Shown here: positions 26,249-32,992 of the stretch, one piece after another
Position numbering within the stretch: the stretch's first letter is position 1
Layout: every line of letters begins with the position of its first letter
Assembly: GCA_020724775.1 (NCBI GenBank)
Contig: DYGG01000034.1
Location: 1-37,410 of the forward strand
Reading direction: 5' to 3'
Length of the DNA: 37,410 nucleotides
Source of the DNA: Ignavibacterium sp.
GTDB lineage: Bacteria > Zixibacteria > MSB-5A5 > GN15 > PGXB01
Notes under the pieces: generated by a model
Told to the model about the DNA's origin: nothing
Seen by the model: the letters and a program-made list of their open reading frames with translations, nothing else
Database searches by the model: none
Program-made: the position numbers and the translations under genes

Positions 26249-27577
26249 TTATCTCTTCTTCTTGGAGCCGCCATCGCCGCTCTTGCTCCCGTCGGAACTT
26301 GACTTGGATGGCGCGGACTTCGCCGGGGCGCTTACTTTGCCGCTTGAACCCTGTTTGGAGGAGCCGCTCTTCTTGCTTTCATATTGACGGGCGTCGCTGG
26401 AACGTTTGGAGGCTCCGTCGCTGCGACTCTTACTCCCCTCATATATCCGCGTCTCTCCCTGTTTGCGAGAACTGTTGCCATCGGCGCTGCGATAACTTCC
26501 CGGCGACTGTTTTGTAACTGTCCGGTGACTGTCATAGCTGCCGCTTCTTTTCTTTGAAACGCTGCTATTATCATCACCACCGCGGGTCCGGCTGTCGTAC
26601 CCTCGCGCCGGCTTGGTCACCGGCTCCCGGAAGCCTGTTTTTGAAACCGGTTTATAACTCTCCTTGACCTTCACTTCTCTGTGAAATTCAGGGTAGCCAT
26701 GTTTCACCGGGTCACGATAACCGCTTCTCTCGACATCGCGATACCGTGACTTTATTCCAGGACGAGTCCGTACTATCGTCTCATCTATCACCACCGATTT
26801 GTACCTCACCACATGAATCCGGTCTTCCCAGCAATATCCCCAGCGGTCATATATCGTGATATAATGATATCCCCAGTATATCCGGGGGATGAACAACGGC
26901 GCCACCCCCCAATAAATGCCGTCAATGTAAATGGTCGCGCCGAAGGGATAATCAATATAGACCGAACCGCACAGACTCCAATCGGGATAGCGATGGACAT
27001 AGACTGGCCGGAAATAGTAATTATGCCATTCCCTAATGGTAAAAGATGTCAAATCGGTCGCCCGCGGACAGCCATAATCGCATCCGAAGAATTCGGAGTT
27101 GATGTAATCTATAAAATCATACGGGTCGTCCTCGCAAATCAAGCCGGAACCGTCATACCAGGCCGGTATCGGGAGCGGTTCTCGCGATGCCACCGCCTGA
27201 AGATATTCTGTCCCCGCGGGACCCTGCACTGTCAGGCTGTAAGAATCATATGTTCCAGGCAGACGGTAAGTCCGTCCTCCCTGCACCCAGCCATTCTCAG
27301 CCGGGCTGGCAGGAAATATAAGATTGACTCTTCCGCGGCTGTCGATGTTATATATGGCGACATAACTATCGCGGTTTGTACTAAATGATATGGTTATCTC
27401 ATCCCCCTGGTAGTACTGGCTGTTGTCGGTCCAGATTTCCACTTCGAGATACCTGTCCGGGGTAATAAATCTCCCCGCCACCACCCGGTCATCCCCTACA
27501 ATCTCTGCCCGGGCGGGAATGATACTGGCAAGAAAACTTGTCATCAGTATCGCTATCAGTAAGTTCATCCTTTTCAT
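26249..27577 (-). CDS. Exported DUF4384/PEGA-like protein with basic low-complexity tail
   Basis: A 442-residue exported protein. After a signal peptide (about 1-24, PARA), residues about 43-125 match the DUF4384 pattern (EIWTDNSQYYQGDEITISFSTNRDSYVAIYNID), seen in bacterial surface proteins. Residues about 205-247 resemble a PEGA repeat (GSVYIDYPFGATIYIDG). The region between is rich in Tyr, Trp and Cys. From about residue 275 the chain is low-complexity and strongly basic, full of Ser, Lys, Arg and Gly, ending SGDGGSKKKR. Such a tail could bind polyanionic polymer or nucleic acid; that is inference. The start at 27577 has GAGGTG six bases upstream. It lies 32 bases after the FN3 lipoprotein gene. 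Confidence 0.8.
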   Translation of the reverse strand: MKRMNLLIAILMTSFLASIIPARAEIVGDDRVVAGRFITPDRYLEVEIWTDNSQYYQGDEITISFSTNRDSYVAIYNIDSRGRVNLIFPASPAENGWVQGGRTYRLPGTYDSYSLTVQGPAGTEYLQAVASREPLPIPAWYDGSGLICEDDPYDFIDYINSEFFGCDYGCPRATDLTSFTIREWHNYYFRPVYVHRYPDWSLCGSVYIDYPFGATIYIDGIYWGVAPLFIPRIYWGYHYITIYDRWGYCWEDRIHVVRYKSVVIDETIVRTRPGIKSRYRDVERSGYRDPVKHGYPEFHREVKVKESYKPVSKTGFREPVTKPARGYDSRTRGGDDNSSVSKKRSGSYDSHRTVTKQSPGSYRSADGNSSRKQGETRIYEGSKSRSDGASKRSSDARQYESKKSGSSKQGSSGKVSAPAKSAPSKSSSDGSKSGDGGSKKKR

Positions 27578-27609
27578 CGCAATCACCTCATATTTCCGGG
27601 ATATGATCC

Positions 27610-28434
27610 CTACTTGATTATTCCAAGATTTATGGTTCGTTTGAGAAATCCTTCTTCATGTTGCGGCCTCGCCAGTTCCGGGTTCCCGGTATCGGTCTGA
27701 TATGCCCAGTCAAAGCGGACGCTGTACGGGGCGTTTACTGCCGTCACTCGCAACTTGGCATAGTTGTTGTCTTTCGTCCAGATTATATAAGTATGGCCCA
27801 GAATCACCTCCGACCAGCCTACCACTGACCAACCATCCAGAGGCGAATATCCGATTTCATCGAAGTTACTGGTGTACCCCATATCCTGAATATCTGTCAG
27901 GGTATTGGTTACATTGATATAGAAAACTTCATCGTACTGATTATACTCAATATAGATATCGGCATTGACATGGTCGTAAGGCAATACAGTGTAAGTCGAA
28001 AAATCGTATCCGGAGATTCCGGGGTAGAGATTGAAATCGGCGAGATTCAGTCCGAATCCTTCCGGTCGCGGCGTGTCAAAAACTGTCTCATAAGAAAGGT
28101 CCGATTCATTTCCTTCGTCATCTACCGCCGTCACCGCATAGTAATAGGTGTTGCCGTTTATGACATTCCGATCCACATAATCTGTGCCAGCCGCAGAGCC
28201 GATATAGAAATATTCATCGTCATTAACACTGCGATAGACCCGATATCCGGCAAGGTCAGACTCCCGCACCGGCAACCAGAACAGATAGACCGCTTCATCA
28301 CCGGTAATGGAATAAACCCCCTGCGGAACAGCGGGAACATAATCGATATAAACATATTCAGTCGTATTTTCTTCACAGCCGAGAAGGGTCAGTCCCGCTA
28401 CCAATGCGGCCATCGTCAACAGTACCTTTTTCAT
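27610..28434 (-). CDS. Fibronectin type III lipoprotein
   Basis: A 274-residue lipoprotein. The signal peptide ends with lipobox LLGC, with lipidated Cys20. Residues about 30-120 form a fibronectin type III domain (VYLFWLPVRESDLAGYRVYRS and GNTYYYAVTAVDDEGNES are classic FN3 strands). The rest is a beta-rich domain with many Tyr and Asp that I do not recognise. The ATG at 28434 has AGGAG eight bases upstream; an upstream in-frame ATG would delay the signal peptide by 11 residues. It is the first gene of a three-gene envelope operon, with a sigma-54-like site upstream. Confidence 0.85.
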   Translation of the reverse strand: MKKVLLTMAALVAGLTLLGCEENTTEYVYIDYVPAVPQGVYSITGDEAVYLFWLPVRESDLAGYRVYRSVNDDEYFYIGSAAGTDYVDRNVINGNTYYYAVTAVDDEGNESDLSYETVFDTPRPEGFGLNLADFNLYPGISGYDFSTYTVLPYDHVNADIYIEYNQYDEVFYINVTNTLTDIQDMGYTSNFDEIGYSPLDGWSVVGWSEVILGHTYIIWTKDNNYAKLRVTAVNAPYSVRFDWAYQTDTGNPELARPQHEEGFLKRTINLGIIK

Positions 28435-28477
28435 ATCAATTACTCCTTGTCCATTTCCTTTTTTCACGTCCTACTAA

Positions 28478-28494
28478 TACAAGCGCCGTGCCGA
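28478..28494 (-). promoter_or_regulatory. Sigma-54-like (-24/-12) promoter
   Basis: Minus strand TCGGCACGGCGCTTGTA compared with consensus YTGGCACGRNNNTTGCW gives two mismatches, one of them in the -12 GC (GT here). Spacing is exact. It lies 44 bases before the FN3 lipoprotein and about 105 bases after the stop of a sigma-54 activator gene. Confidence 0.5.
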
Positions 28495-28598
28495 AAGTTG
28501 TAACATTCTGTCCGACAATATAATAGAAAACGATGAAGGAATGCGTGATGGTTAGTCCGCACAAAAAATGTTCAGCAGCCCCTGACAATGCACTAATT

Positions 28599-29945
28599 TT
28601 AATTCTCTGATGACAGCCCGTATTCTTTGATTTTGAGCCTGAGGGTATTCCGATGAATCCCCAATATCTCCGCCGATTTGCCTATATTCCACTCCATCCG
28701 GTCGAGGACTTTTTTGATTTGCGACTTTTCCAGGTCAGCAAGTTTTTCCGAAACAGTCATTTGAGCATCCAGGTCGCCGGTTAAGCCCGGTAACTCTTTC
28801 AGGGTAATCAAATCCCCTCTCAAAAGCACGACTGCCCTCTCGATTACATTCTGCAGTTCTCTGACATTCCCGGGCCAATCATATTTTATCAAAGCGGCCG
28901 CTGCATTCGGTTCAAGCCCCTTTACTTTCTTCCCCAGTTTTGTCGAGAAGTCGGCGATAAATTTTTCCGCCAGCCTCAGGATGTCGCCGCTTCGCTCGCT
29001 CAAACTCGGCATATTAATTGTGATTACATTTAACCTGTAATAAAGGTCTTCTCGGAATTTTCCTTCTTTCACCAGTTGTGAAACGTTTTTATTTGTCGCC
29101 GCGATTATTCTCACCTCCAGAGGAATCTCTTCTTCACCTCCCAGCCTTTCAATCGCCTTATTTTCCAGTACCCGGAGAAGTTTTGCCTGCATCCCCAACG
29201 GCATATCGCCGATCTCATCCAGAAAAATCGTCCCGCCATCAGCAAGTTCAAATTTTCCCATTTTCCGTTTGTCGGCGCCGGTAAATGCCCCACGTTCATA
29301 ACCAAACAGTTCCGATTCCAGCAAATTTTCCGGTATTGCGGCGCAGTTTACAGCCACAAAACGGTTGTTCTTCCTCGGCGACAGCGAATGTATGGCTCGC
29401 GCCGCCAGTTCCTTTCCGGTCCCGGATGCCCCTGTTATCAGCACCGTGGTAACTCCCGGCGCCGCCAGACTCAGCAGTTCCAGGACTTTTTTGATGGCGG
29501 TTGACTCTCCGATTATCTCCCCGCTGCCAAACCGCTCTTTCACTGTTTCATTGAGAAGATTATGCTCCAGAATCAATCGATGCTGCTCCTCGGCTTTATT
29601 TAGATTCAGCAGCAATTCCTCCAGCTCCACCGGCTTGGTCTGGTAGTGAAAGGCCCCCGCCTTCATTGCTTCCACAGCGGTTTCCACCGAGCCAAACGCC
29701 GTTAAGACTATTATCTGCAGGAACGGGTTCAGTTCCCGCAGTCTCCCAATCAATTCGATTCCGCTCATCCCCGGCATTTTCATATCGACAACGGCCAGCG
29801 GCGGGAAAAATGAACTGTATATCTTTAGCGCCTCTTCTCCGGATGCCGCCTGCTTCACCTTAAAACCATTTTTCTCCAAATACCCTGCCAGCATCTCTCT
29901 CTGCGCTGTCTCATCATCAACCAGTAGAATCTTGCTTCTCTGCAT
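28599..29945 (-). CDS. NtrC-family sigma-54-dependent response regulator
   Basis: A 448-residue three-domain activator. The receiver has DD at 10-11 and phospho-acceptor Asp54. The AAA+ domain has Walker A GASGTGKE, the sigma-54 contact loop GAFTGA, Walker B GGTIFLDEIGDMP and the arginine-finger region FREDLYYRLNV. The C-terminal Fis-type helix-turn-helix is NIGKSAEILGIHRNTLRLKIKEYGL. All functional motifs are intact. The frame stays open to 30002, but that part runs into the terminator of the preceding gene. The ATG at 29945 gives the usual receiver start; 29954 is an alternative. The cognate kinase is not adjacent; the PAS kinase of 16566-18407 is a possible partner. The FN3 lipoprotein operon just downstream, with its -24/-12 site, is a plausible target. 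Confidence 0.95.
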   Translation of the reverse strand: MQRSKILLVDDETAQREMLAGYLEKNGFKVKQAASGEEALKIYSSFFPPLAVVDMKMPGMSGIELIGRLRELNPFLQIIVLTAFGSVETAVEAMKAGAFHYQTKPVELEELLLNLNKAEEQHRLILEHNLLNETVKERFGSGEIIGESTAIKKVLELLSLAAPGVTTVLITGASGTGKELAARAIHSLSPRKNNRFVAVNCAAIPENLLESELFGYERGAFTGADKRKMGKFELADGGTIFLDEIGDMPLGMQAKLLRVLENKAIERLGGEEEIPLEVRIIAATNKNVSQLVKEGKFREDLYYRLNVITINMPSLSERSGDILRLAEKFIADFSTKLGKKVKGLEPNAAAALIKYDWPGNVRELQNVIERAVVLLRGDLITLKELPGLTGDLDAQMTVSEKLADLEKSQIKKVLDRMEWNIGKSAEILGIHRNTLRLKIKEYGLSSEN

Positions 29946-29983
29946 GGAGTCCATTATATCGCAATCTGGCCTCGTAATCCAGC

Positions 29984-30013
29984 AAAAAAAAACCTGCGGC
30001 ATTGAACCGCAGG
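29984..30013 (-). terminator. Strong intrinsic terminator
   Basis: A perfect 7-bp stem CCTGCGG/CCGCAGG with a 7-base loop, followed on the minus strand by nine T. It lies 26 bases after the stop codon of the beta-barrel gene. Confidence 0.92.
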
Positions 30014-30038
30014 GTATGAAATTATATTTTCCTGGTGG

Positions 30039-30680
30039 CTATTCTTCGGGGCCGAAGAACACTAATATCCCCGCCTTGATATCGAGGTAATTGGCATTGT
30101 CTTCGAAGAAATACTTTTCTGAATGATAAACAGCCTCTTTGTCCTTGACCGATGCATAATTGTACCCCGCCTCAATATAAATGCCGCCATAATCCGAGGT
30201 ATAATAAAGCAGGCCGGCAGAGAGACTGCCCTTAAAGCCCGGGTCATATGACAACTCTCTCAGGCGGGTCCGAATTGGTCCCACCCAGGTGGCGAATTTG
30301 GGGAATAAGGCACCTGCCGAAACCTTGAGATAGGGTTCAAAGTTAGATTCCCCGGTGAAGGCATATTTCAGATAGGCGCCGGCGTCATACAACCGATGGT
30401 TCCGCTCATATATCTCCATCCCTAACTGGCTGTACTGAAAATAGACGCCGAGACAAAGATTGTCGCTGAAATAGTATCCCCCGGCACCGCCGAACGAAAT
30501 CCCGGTCTTTGCCCCCATCGAGTCGCTCCAGTCTTTAATCGCGCCGGTCGGAATTGAGAACGCTCCAAATCCGGTAATCTCAAAATTGCGCCATTTCTCT
30601 TCTTCTTCCTCATGGGAAAACGCTGAAACAGCTAAACTGAGGAATAACAGGGTGAATAATATCAGCTTTGACTTCTTCAT
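30039..30680 (-). CDS. Outer-membrane beta-barrel protein
   Basis: A 213-residue protein with a signal peptide (MKKSKLILFTLLFLSLAVSAFS) followed by alternating beta strands with aromatic girdles, such as FGGAGGYYFSDNLCLGVYFQYSQLGM and GGIYIEAGYNYASV. The protein ends in ...LDIKAGILVFFGPEE, a barrel-type last strand. The size and pattern fit an eight-stranded OmpW/OmpX-like or OMP_b-brl barrel. The start at 30680 has GAGGG upstream; a longer ORF adds 13 residues before the signal peptide and is unlikely. A strong terminator follows, so it is transcribed separately from the regulator gene downstream. Substrate or role unknown. Confidence 0.85.
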   Translation of the reverse strand: MKKSKLILFTLLFLSLAVSAFSHEEEEEKWRNFEITGFGAFSIPTGAIKDWSDSMGAKTGISFGGAGGYYFSDNLCLGVYFQYSQLGMEIYERNHRLYDAGAYLKYAFTGESNFEPYLKVSAGALFPKFATWVGPIRTRLRELSYDPGFKGSLSAGLLYYTSDYGGIYIEAGYNYASVKDKEAVYHSEKYFFEDNANYLDIKAGILVFFGPEE

Positions 30681-31088
30681 TTTATTCCCTCGAAAGTATG
30701 ATAAATCTTTTCTTACCAACCTCTTTCCACTACCTGCGACTTCTTCTATCAGCGGGGACTCCTTACCTTTTCCCTCGCTAAATTCATCCGGTTATCCTCC
30801 CGGACGACAAAGTGAATTGGCAAATAATTATCCAAATGACGATTTGTCAATAGATTTGTCAAATTTAATCTGCCGCAAGCGGTTCAGTCAATGACGGTTT
30901 CACCGTCCTTTGCATAGCCAGTGATTCCTGCTTTATCAAGGATCTCCTCGCTCGCGGTAAGCGAAGTAACTTCTCTCTTACCTGATATTCCTGTCTCAGA
31001 CTCTATTGTCGACCGACCCGGGAATGATTATTTTGAATTTGTCTGTCCGCTTAAGGGGAGTGCAGGATACGGATGGGCGAAGAAGAAT
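30681..31088. other. Intergenic region left of the RHS island
   Basis: No gene is supported. The minus strand has two TTGACA hexamers near 30840-30870 with poor -10 partners, which may include the promoter of the beta-barrel gene. The short plus-strand ORF from 30921 runs through the 54-bp element and is probably not a gene. Confidence 0.4.
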
Positions 31089-31142
31089 GTCAAGACCGCT
31101 CGACCCTACCGTGAAGATGACCACACAGTCGAGGGTCTTGAC
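31089..31142 (+). repeat. 54-bp palindromic element, copy B
   Basis: Arms GTCAAGACCGCTCGAC (31089-31104) and GTCGAGGGTCTTGAC (31128-31142) are near-perfect inverted repeats of each other around a 23-base centre. The same two arms, base for base, and a centre of the same length occur at 34184-34237 in the opposite orientation. The centre differs between copies. It lies at the left edge of the RHS island. I take it to be a dispersed repeat or recombination site. Confidence 0.85.
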
Positions 31143-31389
31143 CTACGTGGCTTGACCTGCCAACCCATATTTCAGTCCTCGGCAAATCGTTGAGCCCGGC
31201 CCTACGCCTCAAATAGTGGTTCCATTTCGTCAGCTGCCGGGACAATCGGAGCGGTGGCTTTGTCGGATTCTCTGAGATTCCGCCTCCCTGCCCCAGAAGC
31301 AATAAAAATGCAAATTGCATTGACAACAACTATGGCAGGACCATTTTAAGAAGTGCAACAATAACCGAGTATAGGATTGGCGAAAGAGT

Positions 31390-31695
31390 CTACTGCTGCA
31401 ATGTCGAGCCAAGATGGTCTTTTAGGAAGTAATATAAGGTGGCATCGCTGTTATTCAAATAGACCACGATTGGCCCGCCGGGGCCATTGATATAGGAATG
31501 GGTGATGGTGCCGTTTTTGTCATAGATAGCCAGGAGCGCGCCGCCGTCATAGAGATAATGTTGCGCCGTGGTTTGCCAGTGGACACAGGTGTCGCCCGGC
31601 TCGCCGTCAAGAAACTCGCTTCTGCTCGACAAACTATCTTTAATATTCCTCTGTCGTTCTCGATATTTAATCAGGATAGACTCTGAGGTAGTCAC
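31390..31695 (-). pseudogene. RHS core fragment, truncated
   Basis: A 101-codon piece of an RHS repeat protein. YLYDGGALLAIYDKNGTITH is the YD-repeat type sequence that precedes the RHS core, and LYYFLKDHLGST is the start of the core itself. It then ends with LQQ and a stop exactly after the motif. A full RHS protein is over a thousand residues, so both ends are missing. The same motif, as LYYLLKDHLGST, is where the large RHS ORF at 34245 begins its homology. The fragment starts six bases after the lipoprotein stop at 31702. No ribosome site is evident. Broken remnant. Confidence 0.75.
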
Positions 31696-31701
31696 CTATT
31701 C

Positions 31702-32241
31702 TCATTCATATTCAATGCGGGCCTTAATAGGCTCAATAGTCAAGAAACTTCCATTAATCTTTATAAATCTGGAGAAGTCGATTGACAACTCCTCATTTGC
31801 CTTTACCAATTCAACTGCTTCTTGTTCAGAAAGATTGCATTTGTACCGTGGCTGTAAATAATACAGACCAGGACTCAATGAATAATAGTTAAGACTGTCA
31901 CATTTAGGACATTCCCACTGAAGTCGAGTTTCTCCCCAAGAAACAGCTATATTCTCTGGGGCAAATTCGATTGTTCCCAGGTTACTAGGGAAGGCCGCAT
32001 CTATCTTGAGCCTCAATCTTAGACAATTCTTCTCTGAAATTTGTGTCGCTCCAATCAACTTCAGCGTAATACTCTTATCCAACATCTTCTTTACCCATAC
32101 TTCTATCTCCTTTGACCCTTCAACGAATCGAATCCGATGTCTGGTCTGCGGACACCCGATTAGAAGAATACAGAGAGCCCATGTTAGCAGAACTCTCAGA
32201 AGGTATAACCCATTATTAATGACACTGTTTGTGCTGCGCAT
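31702..32241 (-). CDS. Lipoprotein, candidate immunity protein 2
   Basis: A 179-residue predicted lipoprotein with hydrophobic LLRVLLTWALCILLIGC and lipidated Cys30. The mature part has no family I recognise. Its start overlaps the end of a toxin-tip remnant by 46 bases, the same geometry as the other pair in this locus. Its C-terminal half shares spaced features with the exported protein encoded at 32441-32992: a Y-x-CNL block, an xxFI...I(D/E) block, and an earlier P-x-x-(V/I)-x-V pattern. This suggests the two are distant homologues. A periplasmic immunity role is inferred from position; nothing biochemical is shown. By eye its base composition is more AT-rich than the housekeeping genes, fitting transfer. 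Confidence 0.65.
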   Translation of the reverse strand: MRSTNSVINNGLYLLRVLLTWALCILLIGCPQTRHRIRFVEGSKEIEVWVKKMLDKSITLKLIGATQISEKNCLRLRLKIDAAFPSNLGTIEFAPENIAVSWGETRLQWECPKCDSLNYYSLSPGLYYLQPRYKCNLSEQEAVELVKANEELSIDFSRFIKINGSFLTIEPIKARIEYE

Positions 32242-32439
32242 TCATATGTTCCAATCGTTTGATAGGCAGCCTCGCCAAGTTTGATGTGTTCCAGCAGGGC
32301 TGACCATGTAAAATCCGCCCAGCCTACCTGTTGTTGCTGCCAATAGTGAACGGTTTCATGTGCGAACATGTGGTTGTTTTGAGCTGGTAGCACGGCTCAC
32401 CATGGGCATCATCTTCACATCAATGGGCAACTCATACAT
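32196..32439 (-). pseudogene. Frameshifted RHS toxin-tip remnant (HETVHYWQ)
   Basis: The tail of a toxin tip homologous to the end of the RHS ORF. The main frame (32196-32393) contains HETVHYWQQQQVGWADF, a HExxH zinc-metalloprotease motif, and then a stretch aligned with the RHS tip (GWA, LL, Y and a late glutamate). An ATG at 32439, one base after the upstream exported-protein gene ends, opens another frame (MYELPIDVKMM) that runs into a stop near 32356. Joining the two needs a single frame change near 32380. Most of the RHS core and linker are missing. It resembles the pre-HExxH part of DUF4157-like domains, but that is a resemblance only. Its end overlaps the following lipoprotein. Confidence 0.6.
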
Positions 32440-32440
32440 C

Positions 32441-32992
32441 TCAGTTGCCGGATGCCTCTTTAGTGAGCTTTCGATCAGTGGCATAAACTGTGTCAATATG
32501 CACGTATGCAGTATCGTACCAAATGAACTTGTCCAGCACTATTGATATCAGATAGGGAGTCTTGGTGTGAGTCGTATCAAAGATTTTCGCGAATTCGTAC
32601 AGATTACAGCTATACTCCAATAGATGCTCTGTCTTATCGGCGGAACTTTGAAACGACAGGTCTGAATGAAGATTCTGTTTACCCATTCCGATTCCGCCAT
32701 AGAGCACTTGCACACTGTCTGGGTATAAGCTTATTGCTCCCTTAGCCAGCATGTGCTTTGTCTTGATTATGACTGAGAGATCATATCTTAATTCAGCTCC
32801 AGTATGGCGTACAGAACTATAGCCCGAGATCCACAGCTCCATTTGTGAGTCCAACAGCCTGCGATGTAAGGTCCTCACCCACTTAGAATTGTTATGAAAG
32901 TCGATCTGATACGGATAATCACATCTATGACCCATAAGGGTCACGCCCATTAATATGACAAATAGTAATCTGTAAAACGTGACGCCTCCCAC
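32441..32992 (-). CDS. Exported protein, candidate immunity protein 1
   Basis: A 183-residue protein with an N-terminal hydrophobic segment (FYRLLFVILMGVTLMG) that should be a signal peptide or anchor; HRC follows but is not a canonical lipobox. The rest is unrecognised. It starts (GTG) 43 bases inside the end of the RHS ORF, and a second in-frame ATG forms TAATG with the RHS stop but would cut the signal peptide short. Tight overlap with an RHS tip is the usual place of an immunity gene. It appears distantly related to the lipoprotein of 31702-32241. The immunity role is inferred from context. Confidence 0.65.
   Translation of the reverse strand: MGGVTFYRLLFVILMGVTLMGHRCDYPYQIDFHNNSKWVRTLHRRLLDSQMELWISGYSSVRHTGAELRYDLSVIIKTKHMLAKGAISLYPDSVQVLYGGIGMGKQNLHSDLSFQSSADKTEHLLEYSCNLYEFAKIFDTTHTKTPYLISIVLDKFIWYDTAYVHIDTVYATDRKLTKEASGN

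Noticed and set aside
30921-31193. Plus-strand ORF of 90 codons
   Set aside because: It runs through palindrome copy B, has no ribosome site or recognisable domain, and its VKTAR...VEGLDL similarity to a frame at 34157-34363 is only the repeat arms being translated.
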